Positions 19,281-27,352 of a stretch of 46,742 bases of DNA are shown here, piece by piece. The notes under the pieces are model-generated. The model worked only from the letters and a program-made list of their open reading frames with translations. It was not told where the DNA came from and did not search any database. The DNA lies in contig JACAVV010000035.1 of NCBI GenBank assembly GCA_024648695.1, forward strand, positions 1-46,742. Direction: 5' to 3'. How positions within the stretch are numbered: position 1 is the first letter of the stretch; each line of letters begins with the position of its first letter. Made by a program: the position numbers and the translations under genes. This DNA comes from Nitrospina sp. GTDB taxonomy: Bacteria > Nitrospinota > Nitrospinia > Nitrospinales > JACRGP01.

Positions 19281-19337
19281 CCCCTCTCCCCTGGCAGGAT
19301 AGGACTGGGGTGAGGGGGGAAATAAGGCCGAAGGCCC
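19281..19337. repeat. Dispersed hairpin repeat, copy 1
   Basis: CCCCTCTCCCC (19281-19291) faces a G-rich arm ending near 19319. It is followed by AAATAAGGCCGAAGGCC, which folds into a GGCC-GAA-GGCC mini-hairpin. The same two-part module recurs at 25656-25710. Confidence 0.7.
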
Positions 19338-19345
19338 ACATGTGA

Positions 19346-20068
19346 TCAATATTTTTTATCAGAAACAGAAGTTAAAATCGGAATGGATTCTTTCATTTCG
19401 GGTTTTAACAAATCCCAATAAATTCCCTGGGGGCGCATGTGTGGTGACTTACATTTAATCACCTGAGTCGGTGTGATGATGTGATCGAGCGGGATATCAT
19501 AAGGCTGGATCTCCCACGATTCGTCTACCACCTGCTCGTCGTGAACAGTGCTGATGATAACAGATTTATTTGTGATGATCCCCAACTCGCGTCCGATAGC
19601 AAATTCCAGATCCGAGTAGCCGCCCCCCTTACCGATCCGTGCACCATCACGACGCACTGCCACGGAACCCGCGCTGATCAAATCGATGACTGGCATATTT
19701 TGAGGCGTGACGGGGTGGCCAAAATCAAAGGCTCCCTTGATGCTTGACGCTTTACGGTAATCATCCGAATCGATTTTGTGCGGATCCAGACAAATGAAAC
19801 ACTTCTCCTCCCGCAAACGCGGCACCGCCATGAACACCATCTTGCCATCCTTCAAAGCCTGAAGCCTCAGCGGCAATTGCGGGCTGTCCGGATTGCATTT
19901 CAGGTTGGTAGCTTTTTGGTAAAAGCTTTGCTGACGCAACAACTCCACTGCCGCCTCCGCTCCCTTAAAATTCGGAATCCGGTTCTTGATAGGAAAAGGA
20001 AACCGTGCCAGCTTGTGTTCCTGCAGGCGAGTCCAAACCGATTCACGAATTGCGCGTTTGGATTTCAT
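19346..20068 (-). CDS. 5-formyltetrahydrofolate cyclo-ligase family protein (MTHFSD-like)
   Basis: This belongs to the 5-FCL superfamily, which converts 5-formyl-THF to 5,10-methenyl-THF with ATP. The nucleotide/folate loop RIGKGGGYSDLEFA is at about residues 143-156, preceded by DLISAGSVAVRRDG; the typical C-terminal VHDEQVV segment follows. At 240 residues and with DIPLDHIITPTQVI it resembles the MTHFSD-like branch (COG0212, longer form) rather than the canonical short YgfA. The N-terminal KRAIRESVWTRLQE helix supports the start at 20068. It is a single gene, not obviously in an operon. Confidence 0.85.
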   Translation of the reverse strand: MKSKRAIRESVWTRLQEHKLARFPFPIKNRIPNFKGAEAAVELLRQQSFYQKATNLKCNPDSPQLPLRLQALKDGKMVFMAVPRLREEKCFICLDPHKIDSDDYRKASSIKGAFDFGHPVTPQNMPVIDLISAGSVAVRRDGARIGKGGGYSDLEFAIGRELGIITNKSVIISTVHDEQVVDESWEIQPYDIPLDHIITPTQVIKCKSPHMRPQGIYWDLLKPEMKESIPILTSVSDKKY

Positions 20069-20535
20069 AGGAGAGCCTTCGGTCCAAGTGGATTCAATAA
20101 AATATAAATTTCATTTCTATTTCCCAGGCGGTATCTCTTTTTGCAATATCATAATTGCTTGCGGTTGTACATTCCCCACTGAACTAGGAAAAAACTAACC
20201 TTTTGGGACCCCGTTATTAGCGAAATTAAAATTCAAAAAAGTTAGAAAAACGAACGTACGTCATTCTGAGTAAAGTGAAGAGTCTCTGATTGAATAGTAA
20301 ATTTGAGTTAAACCTTTGTTACCCCCATAACCTATTCTTTCCTGATTGAAAAAATTTGCATTCGATTTGGAAACAAACTGTCAAAGAAAAATCTTTCATG
20401 CGTTAAATAGTTTACCAGAGATCCTTCACTGCGTTCAGAATGACACTCTTTGCTTTTAACAGCAGAAGATTTTTTACTCATATGCTCGTATTTTCCCCAA
20501 CTATGGTTTATTTGGGTCTTGAGCTGGTAAAGGAA
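20069..20535. other. 467-base gap with an inverted-repeat element
   Basis: No gene is supported here. The 20260-20444 inverted-repeat pair described separately occupies the middle; the rest is A+T-rich and featureless to me. Confidence 0.6.
20260..20444. mobile_element. MITE-like element with 29-base terminal inverted repeats
   Basis: The left arm at 20260-20288 begins GTCATTCTGAG and includes AGTGAAGAG-TCTCTG. The right arm at 20416-20444 is its imperfect reverse complement, 23 of 29 bases by my alignment. About 127 A+T-rich bases without a coding frame lie between. The GTCATTCTGA...GTGAAG...TCTCTG motif is one I know as a dispersed repeat in several bacterial phyla. No clear target-site duplication was seen. 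Confidence 0.6.
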
Positions 20536-20844
20536 TCACGTATTCAACGTTTTCCCCAATTGCTTCTCCACGGATGCGATTTTAGACTCCAGTCTTCCGG
20601 TCTTCCCTTTGCGGTAGTCTATTTTGATGGAGCATGTGATGCGGTTGCAGTCGGAGCTCATTTTTTCGTAGCATTCTTTGATGACCGGCATCACTTCATC
20701 CCATTCGCCTTCCAGGCAGGTGCCCATGGGAGTCAGTTTGTAGCTGACGCCGCTTTTGGACACGATGTCCAGTGATCGGCTGACGTATTTGCTTAGGCTT
20801 TCTCCTTTATCCATAGGCGACATGCTGAATTCAAGTAATATCAT
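20536..20844 (-). CDS. MTH1187/YkoF-like family protein (thiamine-binding type)
   Basis: This is a 102-residue protein with the compact alpha/beta fold of the MTH1187 (DUF77) family; relatives bind thiamine or related pyrimidines and form tetramers. Landmarks are the start MILLEFSMSPMDKGESLSKY, the segment GVSYKLTPMGTCLEGEWDEVM, and ITCSIKIDYRKGKTGRLESKI towards the end. AAGGAG about nine bases before the ATG supports the start. It stands alone. The biological role of this family is not settled. Confidence 0.9.
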   Translation of the reverse strand: MILLEFSMSPMDKGESLSKYVSRSLDIVSKSGVSYKLTPMGTCLEGEWDEVMPVIKECYEKMSSDCNRITCSIKIDYRKGKTGRLESKIASVEKQLGKTLNT

Positions 20845-20976
20845 GATGAAGAATCTCCTTATATTGGTTTGCTCGTTGAAAACTAATGAGTTTTGGCTGT
20901 TTTGCTAGCGATTTATAAAAAAATTTTTACTTGCATTTTAGGACCGAAATATGAAATGATCAACCTTTCCAGACAT

Positions 20977-21075
20977 AGGGCACCTCTAAAAATTTCCAGA
21001 GGCCTCGCGCCTACCCTAATGATAAGGGAAAGCGAGTTGCCATTAGATAATAATTCGAATTTTTAGAGGCTCTCT
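20977..21075. mobile_element. Short MITE-like inverted-repeat element upstream of pheA
   Basis: CCTCTAAAAATTT (20983-20995) and GAATTTTTAGAGG (21057-21069) are inverted copies over 12 of 13 bases, flanked by AGGGCA on the left and CTCT on the right. The roughly 60-base core has no coding frame. The GGGCACCTCTAAAAA-type end resembles the terminal repeats of some insertion sequences, so this may be a non-autonomous derivative. It ends about 45 bases before pheA. Confidence 0.6.
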
Positions 21076-21120
21076 TAAAAGTCCCTGGGAAGATTCCATT
21101 ACGAAGGCGGTATTGTTTTT

Positions 21121-22200
21121 TTGCAAGAAGAAATTGAAAAGGTACGGGGTGAAATCGACAAAATTGATGAAGATATCGTTCGTCTTCTAAGCGCCCGAGC
21201 CGAAAAGTCCATTGAAATCGGAACTATTAAAAAGTCCGATCCTGAAAATTCCAAAGAAATTTTCGATCCCACTCGAGAAGAGAAAGTCCTTAAAAAAGTC
21301 ATTTCGCTGAGCAATGGCGTCCTTAAGGAGAGGCATTGCAGGGCAATATATAAAGAGATTTTTTCCGCCTCTCGCGACCTTCAGAAACCTGTCAAAATTT
21401 CCTTTCTAGGCCCCAAAACTACGTTTACACACCAGGCGGCTGTGGAGAAATTCGGTCATTCTTGCGATTTCCAACGCCAATCCAGCATCAACGCCGTTTT
21501 CGCTTCCGTAGAAAAGGGGGAATCCGATTTTGGGGTGGTTCCTATTGAAAATTCCATTGAAGGGGTTGTGAACCCGACACTGGACGCATTCATCGATTCG
21601 TCTTTACATATTGTTGATGAAATTAAAATGAGCATTCGATTGCACCTGATGTCGCAATCGGAAAGCATGGGGGAGATCAAAGCCATCTTTTCTCATCCCC
21701 AGCCTTTTGGCCAATGCCGGAACTGGCTGTTCAATAACCTGCCCAATATCGAACAGATCGTAACCTCAAGCACTGCAGAAGCCGCCCGCATGGCCAGTGA
21801 ACATGCTAAAAATGCGGCGATAGCGGGTTCTTTGTCCGCAGAGGCTTACAACTTGAATATCCTGGCTCATAATATTCAGGATCAGGCGGAAAATTTCACG
21901 CGCTTTCTATTTATAGGTAAATCAGCCGGCGAACGGGCTGATAAAAATAAAACGTCCATTCTGTTTTCTATCAAAGACGAAGCGGGTTCTTTGCTGAACG
22001 CTTTACAGTTGTTTGCGAGCAACCAGATCAATCTGACCAAAATTCAGTCGCGCCCCCTGCGCAACCGACCCTGGGAATATTTGTTTTTTGTGGATTTCGA
22101 TGGCCACGCAGATGATCCTCCGATTCAGAAAGTTCTGGAAACTTTGAAAAAACAAAGCCTGTTTCTCAAGGTCCTGGGATCTTACCCCAGGAAAGTGTGA
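21121..22200 (+). CDS. pheA: Bifunctional chorismate mutase / prephenate dehydratase (P-protein)
   Basis: It converts chorismate to prephenate and then to phenylpyruvate for phenylalanine synthesis. Residues 1-85 are an AroQ chorismate mutase helix bundle (VRGEIDKIDEDIVRLLSARAE). Residues about 92-270 are the prephenate dehydratase domain, with SFLGPKTTFTHQAA, GVVPIENSIEGVV and NFTRFLFIG, the region of the conserved TRF motif. Residues about 278-355 are a C-terminal ACT domain (SILFSIKDEAGSLLNALQLF and ESRP-like IQSRPLRNRPWEYLFFVDF) for phenylalanine feedback. The 359-residue length is typical. The start is a TTG with GAAGGCGG ten bases before it. It lies 9 bases ahead of tyrA-cmk, and an inverted-repeat element sits in its promoter region. 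Confidence 0.95.
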   Translation: MQEEIEKVRGEIDKIDEDIVRLLSARAEKSIEIGTIKKSDPENSKEIFDPTREEKVLKKVISLSNGVLKERHCRAIYKEIFSASRDLQKPVKISFLGPKTTFTHQAAVEKFGHSCDFQRQSSINAVFASVEKGESDFGVVPIENSIEGVVNPTLDAFIDSSLHIVDEIKMSIRLHLMSQSESMGEIKAIFSHPQPFGQCRNWLFNNLPNIEQIVTSSTAEAARMASEHAKNAAIAGSLSAEAYNLNILAHNIQDQAENFTRFLFIGKSAGERADKNKTSILFSIKDEAGSLLNALQLFASNQINLTKIQSRPLRNRPWEYLFFVDFDGHADDPPIQKVLETLKKQSLFLKVLGSYPRKV

Positions 22201-22209
22201 GGATCTGAA

Positions 22210-23742
22210 ATGGAGGTGCGATTTGATCGCATGGCGATCATTGGCGTTGGTTTGCTAGGGGGATCTCTTGGCAAGGCTTGTATTGAAAAGGGATTGGTAA
22301 AGCGGATTGTGGGGTTTGGCAGAACAGAGATCAAACTCAAAATGGCTGTCGCATTGGGAGCGGTTCAAGAGTATTCGCTGGACTTGAAAAGCGCGGTGAA
22401 AGATGCGGACCTGGTGGTGTTGTGCACGCCGGTACTCAGTTTTGGCGACTTGATGGAACGCATGAAACCGCATTTGAAACCGGGATGTATTCTCACCGAC
22501 GTGGGTTCGGTAAAAGGTCAGGTCATAAAAGATGTGTCGGCGCATTTGCCGGACGGCGTTCACTTCGTACCGTCACACCCCATCGCAGGTGGGGACCAGA
22601 CGGGGGTGGAACATTCGTCTGCCGGGTTGTTCTGCAACCGCCATTGTATTGTGACGCCTGTGGAATCAAACGACCCTCAGGTTCAGGAACGTGTGGTCTC
22701 GCTTTGGGAATCAGTGGACGGACGTGTGACGGTGATGACGCCTGAAGAACACGACCGGATTTTTTCCGGAGTCAGCCACCTGCCTCATGTTGCCGCGTTT
22801 GCTTTGGTGAATTTGATTGGCGAAATGAAATCGAATGGTGTGACCATCGATACGTTTGCCGGGCAGGGCTATATGGATTCCACCCGCATTGCCAAAGGCG
22901 ATCCGGCGATGTGGAGCGACATTTGTTTGGCCAATCGTGATGAGGTGTTAAAAGGAATCGATGGACTGCAAATGCATTTGAATCAGATGCGGTCCCTGAT
23001 CGAAAACAATAATGGCGCCGAATTGCAAAAAGAGATTCGTAAGGCTCAGCAACAAAGGGAGTCGCTTGAAAGTAAGGTCCATCAACCTATCGTAGCCATA
23101 GATGGTCCGGTGGGAAGCGGCAAAAGTACTTTGGCCAAGGAGTTGGCCAGGCGATTGAATTTGCGCCACATCGAAACCGGGTCCATGTATCGGGCCGTGG
23201 CGTATAACGCCTTGCAGAAGAATATTGATATCGCTGAGGAAGACAAAGTGACGGACATAGCGAAAGCGCTATGCATTGATTTTGTTCCCAGTGATAACGG
23301 GCAGAGGGTGATGGTCAAAGGCAACGATGTCACTCAACTCCTGCGAGAAGAAAAGATCAGTCAGGCGGCATCCCTGGTGGCGAAATACCCTGGGGTGCGT
23401 GCGGTATTGACGGAGAAACAACGGGAAATGGGCCGCACCGGCAATGTGGTCATGGAAGGACGCGATATTGGCACGGTGGTGTTTCCCGACGCAGACAAGA
23501 AATTTTTTATCGACGCCGATCCGGTATTACGGGGTAAACGGCGTTATGAAGAACTGGTCACGAAAGACCCGGGTCTTGATCTGGAAGATGTGATTCATCA
23601 GGTCAGGCAAAGAGATCATGAAGACCGAAATCGTGAGGTGGCTCCGCTGAAGCAGGCGGAGGATGCAATTGCTATCGACACCACCCAATTAACTATTCAG
23701 GATGCCTTGGAAATTTTGGTGCGTTTGATTCAAACCTCCTGA
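22210..23742 (+). CDS. Fused prephenate dehydrogenase and cytidylate kinase
   Basis: One uninterrupted frame of 510 codons encodes two enzymes. Residues 1 to about 290 are TyrA: an NAD-binding GVGLLGGSLG at 12-21, TDVGSVKG, PSHPIAGGDQTG and SHLPHVAAFAL are all present, making 4-hydroxyphenylpyruvate from prephenate. After a charged helical linker (about 270-292, RKAQQQRESLESKVHQ), residues 293-510 are a full cytidylate kinase. They carry the P-loop DGPVGSGKST, RHIETGSMYRAVA, the GRDIGTVVFPDA loop and the KRRYEEL segment. In many proteobacteria tyrA, aroA and cmk are neighbours; here aroA is absent and the two outer genes are joined. The linker shows no stop or internal start with a ribosome binding site. 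It follows pheA by 9 bases and precedes rpsA by 35. Confidence 0.93.
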   Translation: MEVRFDRMAIIGVGLLGGSLGKACIEKGLVKRIVGFGRTEIKLKMAVALGAVQEYSLDLKSAVKDADLVVLCTPVLSFGDLMERMKPHLKPGCILTDVGSVKGQVIKDVSAHLPDGVHFVPSHPIAGGDQTGVEHSSAGLFCNRHCIVTPVESNDPQVQERVVSLWESVDGRVTVMTPEEHDRIFSGVSHLPHVAAFALVNLIGEMKSNGVTIDTFAGQGYMDSTRIAKGDPAMWSDICLANRDEVLKGIDGLQMHLNQMRSLIENNNGAELQKEIRKAQQQRESLESKVHQPIVAIDGPVGSGKSTLAKELARRLNLRHIETGSMYRAVAYNALQKNIDIAEEDKVTDIAKALCIDFVPSDNGQRVMVKGNDVTQLLREEKISQAASLVAKYPGVRAVLTEKQREMGRTGNVVMEGRDIGTVVFPDADKKFFIDADPVLRGKRRYEELVTKDPGLDLEDVIHQVRQRDHEDRNREVAPLKQAEDAIAIDTTQLTIQDALEILVRLIQTS

Positions 23743-23777
23743 ACTTTTAAAAACCATTAACAGAGACACTTAATATC

Positions 23778-25481
23778 ATGAAGAAAAGTAACAAACTCGT
23801 GGTGGAGGAAGAAGAATTCGATGAATACGATGATCAGGAGCCAATGTCCGATGAAGACAGAGCGGCTTTTGAGGAAATGGAACAGTATTTCGAAAGTAGC
23901 CTCCGCCAATTCAAGGAAGGAGAGATAATTACCGGCCGTGTGATCGGCATCAGCAAAGACACGGTAACTGTGGACGTTGGATTCAAATCCGAAGGCATCA
24001 TCAATCTGCACGAATTCCCCGAAGCCGAACGTAAACTGGCGATTGGTGACGACGTTGAAGTGTTTCTCGAGCATGTGGAAGACAACGATGGAATCGTTGT
24101 ACTCTCGAAAGAAAAGGCCACCAAAATCAAGATCTGGGACGAGTTGGTTCAGGCTTACGAAAAGGAAGCGATTATCACCGGAACCGTGGTGGCCAAGGCC
24201 AAGGGTGGTTTGACGGTCGATATTGGGTTGAAAGCATTTTTGCCAGGCTCCCAAATCGATTTGCGTCCGGTACGCAACCTGGAAAAGTTGATCAACGAAA
24301 AGTTCGAAATGAAGATCATCAAGATGAACAAAAAGCGCGGCAATATTGTGCTGTCCCGCCGAATCCTGCTCGAAGAGCAACGCAAGCAGGCGCGCGAAGA
24401 AACGCTCTACAAAATGGAAGAGGGCAATCAGGTCGAGGGTATCGTCAAAAACATCACGGAATACGGTGTGTTTATCGACCTCGGCGGTATCGACGGACTG
24501 CTCCACATCACCGACATGTCCTGGGGACGCGTGAATCATCCGTCCGAAATGTTTTCTATTGGCGACAAGGTCAATGTCATGGTCCTCAAATACGACCGCG
24601 AAAAGGAGCGTGTTTCTTTGGGGCTCAAACAGTGCACGCAGGATCCCTGGATCGATGTGGAAAAGAAATACCCTGTGGGTACGAAGATCTCCGGCAAGGT
24701 GGTCAGCATCACGGATTACGGTGCCTTTGTGGAACTGGAAAAGGGTATCGAAGGTTTGGTCCATATTTCCGAGATGACATGGAGCCGCCAACCGAAGCAT
24801 CCGAACAAGATCGTGACTCTGGGCGATACGGTGGATGCTGTGGTGCTCACTCTCGACAAGGAAAAGAAACGTATCTCTCTGGGTATGAAGCAGATCGAGC
24901 CAAATCCCTGGGAAAACATCGAGGAAAAATATCCAATCGCTTCGGAAGTGGAAGGCATGGTTCGCAATCTCACCGATTTCGGCGCGTTCGTCGAGTTAGA
25001 AGATGGGGTGGATGGCTTGATCCACATTTCCGATTTGTCCTGGAGCAAAAAGATCAAGCATCCGTCAGAGGTTCTCAAGAAAAAGGAAAACCTCAAGGCC
25101 ATCGTGCTCAGCATCGACAAGGAAAATTGTCGGATCTCCTTGGGTATCAAGCAATTGGAGCCGGATCCCTGGCAGGATATGGTTAAGAACTATCCGATTG
25201 GTACCGAAGTGGATGGTAAGATTGTCAAGGTAACCGGATTCGGTGCGTTTGCTGAGTTTGGCGATGGCCTGGAAGGTTTGATCCATATTTCGCAGTTGAG
25301 TTCCAAAAAGGTCAGCCACCCCGAAAAGCTTTATAAGGTGGATGATTCGATCAAGGCGAAGGTGATTAAGGTTGATATCGAAAACAAGAAAATCGGTCTC
25401 AGCATCAAAGCCTTCGAAGAAAACCTGGATGTGGCCGAAATCGAAAAAGAGCAGGCTCTTCTCGATCAGGCACCCGAATAA
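23778..25481 (+). CDS. rpsA: 30S ribosomal protein S1
   Basis: This ribosomal protein binds mRNA during translation initiation. Six S1 OB-fold repeats are visible over the 567 residues, separated by basic linkers. The best four C-terminal ones carry GVFIDLGGIDGLLHITDMSW, GAFVELEKGIEGLVHISEM, GAFVELEDGVDGLIHISDLSW and GAFAEFGDGLEGLIHISQL, followed by RISLG[ML]KQ-type ends. The two N-terminal repeats, which anchor S1 on the ribosome, are more diverged as usual. An acidic N-terminal extension (EEEEFDEYDDQE) is present. The cmk-rpsA linkage is widely conserved. Confidence 0.97.
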   Translation: MKKSNKLVVEEEEFDEYDDQEPMSDEDRAAFEEMEQYFESSLRQFKEGEIITGRVIGISKDTVTVDVGFKSEGIINLHEFPEAERKLAIGDDVEVFLEHVEDNDGIVVLSKEKATKIKIWDELVQAYEKEAIITGTVVAKAKGGLTVDIGLKAFLPGSQIDLRPVRNLEKLINEKFEMKIIKMNKKRGNIVLSRRILLEEQRKQAREETLYKMEEGNQVEGIVKNITEYGVFIDLGGIDGLLHITDMSWGRVNHPSEMFSIGDKVNVMVLKYDREKERVSLGLKQCTQDPWIDVEKKYPVGTKISGKVVSITDYGAFVELEKGIEGLVHISEMTWSRQPKHPNKIVTLGDTVDAVVLTLDKEKKRISLGMKQIEPNPWENIEEKYPIASEVEGMVRNLTDFGAFVELEDGVDGLIHISDLSWSKKIKHPSEVLKKKENLKAIVLSIDKENCRISLGIKQLEPDPWQDMVKNYPIGTEVDGKIVKVTGFGAFAEFGDGLEGLIHISQLSSKKVSHPEKLYKVDDSIKAKVIKVDIENKKIGLSIKAFEENLDVAEIEKEQALLDQAPE

Positions 25482-25816
25482 CAGGCCGGCCCACGGCCGG
25501 AGGAAGCACCAGCCTCAGCGGTTGGTTGTATGCTATATCCTACGGGCTGGGGAATGCTGAGTGACACCTTGAATGGCGGTGTGGCTGGGGTCGCTTTGCT
25601 ACCGCCGCGAAAGGGTGTTCGCCCTGTTTCTTATGTAAGTCTCTCATTAGCCAAGCCCTCTCCCCAGGTGGGAGAGGGTAGGTTGAGGGAGCAAAATAAG
25701 GCCGAAGGCCTACCTTTTAATAGTTTTCCATTTTCTCACTGAGTCCTTTAAAATATTTTCAGTGGGTTTTGGCTTGCCTGTTTAAATTTTATTAGTTTAT
25801 TGACTCTAATTACCCC
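25482..25816. other. 335-base gap after rpsA rich in hairpins
   Basis: CCGGCC-CAC-GGCCGG at 25486-25500, directly after the rpsA stop, is a compact stem with no T-run. Further on are the dispersed repeat at 25656-25710 and a small AGGG-TGTTCG-CCCT stem near 25612. No gene is supported; a 70-codon frame here is an artefact of the repeat. Confidence 0.6.
25656..25712. repeat. Dispersed hairpin repeat, copy 2
   Basis: CCCTCTCCCC (25656-25665) pairs with GGGAGAGGG (25670-25678). It is followed by GAGGGAGCAAAATAAGGCCGAAGGCC, whose last ten bases form the same GGCC-GAA-GGCC mini-hairpin as copy 1. Confidence 0.75.
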
Positions 25817-26743
25817 ATGTTTGATACCAATTTAAGAACCCCTCCTATTCAACGCGAGAAATCTTCCTTTCGTAAAGGTTTCGTTGTGTTTCTGGGAGCT
25901 TTGGCCCTGTTATTCGGTCTCTCCTGGATTTTTTCCTTAATGGTTCCGGAAGATCTTTCTAAAATACGACCTAAAATCGCTTTGGTTGAAGTGACCGGCA
26001 TGATTCTGGATTCCAAAGATGTGGTGCGCCAGCTTTCTGATTACCGTCGCGATGAAACCATTCAAGGCATCATTCTACGCGTCGATTCGCCCGGTGGCGT
26101 GGTCGCCCCTTCGCAGGAAATTTATAGTGAGGTGATTCGCGTCAAACAAAGCGGCAAACCCATATATGTTTCAATGGGTGCGCTGGCGGCGTCCGGGGGA
26201 TATTACGTGGCTTGTCCAGCGGATAAAATTGTTGCCAATCCAGGAACCTTGACCGGCAGTATCGGAGTTATCATGACCTTTGCCAACAGTAAGCCCTTGC
26301 TGGATAAAATTGGTGTGAATCCTGAGATCATTAAGAGTGGACCGTTTAAAGACAGTGGCTCTGCCGTCCGTCCCATGAATCCTGAAGAACGCAAGGTTCT
26401 TCAAGGAGTTGTGGACGATGTGTATGACCAGTTTGTCGAGGCTGTGGCTAAAGGACGTAACCTCACCAAAGACGATGTGAAAAAATTTGCAGATGGTCGT
26501 ATTTTTACAGGCCGCCAGGCTCAAGGATATCAATTGGTGGACTATTTGGGGGGCCTCGAAAAGACGATCGAATTGTTAAAAAAGGAGTTAGGGATTAAAG
26601 ACCGGGCGCGCATCGTTCAGGAAAAGCCTCAAAGGACACTTATGGACTGGGTTATGGAGTCTAGAACCCCTGAAAAGCTTCTTCAATCATTAAACCCGAT
26701 TCAGCAGGGACCGCGCTTGCAATTTTTGTGGACCCAAAACTAA
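25817..26743 (+). CDS. sppA: Signal peptide peptidase SppA, single-domain form
   Basis: This inner-membrane serine protease of family S49 degrades cleaved signal peptides. A basic N-terminus is followed by one membrane anchor at residues 22-42. The S49 core begins with RVDSPGGVV (88-96); the nucleophile is S126 in AASGGYY and the general-base lysine is K178 in SGPFKDSGS. The 308-residue length fits the short single-domain form rather than the duplicated E. coli enzyme of about 618. There is no clear ribosome binding site ahead of the ATG. The order rpsA-sppA-HU/IHF gene is common in other bacteria. Confidence 0.95.
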   Translation: MFDTNLRTPPIQREKSSFRKGFVVFLGALALLFGLSWIFSLMVPEDLSKIRPKIALVEVTGMILDSKDVVRQLSDYRRDETIQGIILRVDSPGGVVAPSQEIYSEVIRVKQSGKPIYVSMGALAASGGYYVACPADKIVANPGTLTGSIGVIMTFANSKPLLDKIGVNPEIIKSGPFKDSGSAVRPMNPEERKVLQGVVDDVYDQFVEAVAKGRNLTKDDVKKFADGRIFTGRQAQGYQLVDYLGGLEKTIELLKKELGIKDRARIVQEKPQRTLMDWVMESRTPEKLLQSLNPIQQGPRLQFLWTQN

Positions 26744-26810
26744 AGTCAAGGAGGGGGAAAATAAGAGCCTTCGCTTTATTTCCAGAAAATGTTTCAAAAG
26801 CGTAAAACCC

Positions 26811-26839
26811 TTGACTTCATTGAACTTAAAGCTTATACT
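26811..26839 (+). promoter_or_regulatory. Sigma-70 promoter of the HU/IHF gene
   Basis: TTGACT (26811-26816), 17 bases, then TATACT (26834-26839): one mismatch in each hexamer and optimal spacing. It lies 65 bases upstream of the start codon. Confidence 0.8.
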
Positions 26840-26904
26840 TCCTGTGATATTATCCCATTCAACCTATTCCAATTATTAATATCCTTAGGGGGGGCAAATT
26901 TGGG

Positions 26905-27189
26905 ATGACCAAGGCTGAGTTGGTAGAAAAAGTTGCAGGAAAAATAAATTTAACGAAAAAGCAGACGGAAGTGATCGTCAACACGGTGTTCCAAAGCATC
27001 ACCGAATCGCTGAGCCAGGGTAAGAAAGTTGAGCTTAGGGGTTTTGGTAGCTTCAGGATTCGTGACAGGAATGCCCGCATGGGAAGAAACCCCAAGTCGG
27101 GTGATAAGGTCGCTGTTCCTGCAAAAAGAGTTCCCTTTTTCAAAGCGGGTAAGGAGTTGCGGGAACTCGTGGATAGTGAAGACAGCTGA
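26905..27189 (+). CDS. HU/IHF family DNA-binding protein (integration host factor type)
   Basis: This is a small basic nucleoid protein that bends DNA as a dimer. The N-terminus MTKAELVEKVAGKINLTKKQ and the VELRGFGSFRIRDRNARMGRNPKSGD segment, whose R-N-P tip inserts into the minor groove, are the family hallmark; VPFFKAGKELRELV closes the fold. The length is 94 residues. HU, IHF-alpha and IHF-beta cannot be separated safely by eye; linkage to rpsA and sppA favours IHF-beta. A strong promoter and a terminator bracket it, so it is transcribed alone. Confidence 0.9.
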   Translation: MTKAELVEKVAGKINLTKKQTEVIVNTVFQSITESLSQGKKVELRGFGSFRIRDRNARMGRNPKSGDKVAVPAKRVPFFKAGKELRELVDSEDS

Positions 27190-27225
27190 TTCTTTCCTGT
27201 TGTAACTTATTAGATTATTTGTGTT

Positions 27226-27250
27226 AAAAGCAGGCTTGCCTGCTTTTTTT
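27226..27250 (+). terminator. Rho-independent terminator of the HU/IHF gene
   Basis: AAAAGCAGGC (27226-27235) pairs with GCCTGCTTTT (27238-27247) around TT and runs into a T-tract. Confidence 0.92.
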
Positions 27251-27352
27251 ATGTTTGAATTTGTTTGGACCGGAAGCACGAGTTTCCTGATCCAATCCCC
27301 TCTACCTCGATGATTGTCCCTCAAATGGCCACCATCCCATCCATAATCTGAA

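Noticed and set aside
20440-20775. A 111-codon plus-strand frame opposite the MTH1187-family gene
   Set aside because: The minus-strand gene has a clear family identity and ribosome binding site; this is its shadow.
23757-24800. Long antisense open frame of 347 codons opposite rpsA
   Set aside because: It lies fully over rpsA, has the low-complexity His/Phe-rich composition typical of an antisense shadow and no recognisable domain.
19281-25712. CRISPR array formed by repeated hairpins
   Set aside because: The repeats are kilobases apart, with no regularly spaced spacers and no cas genes.
25530-25742. A 70-codon frame downstream of rpsA
   Set aside because: It is made largely from the dispersed hairpin repeat and lacks a ribosome binding site.
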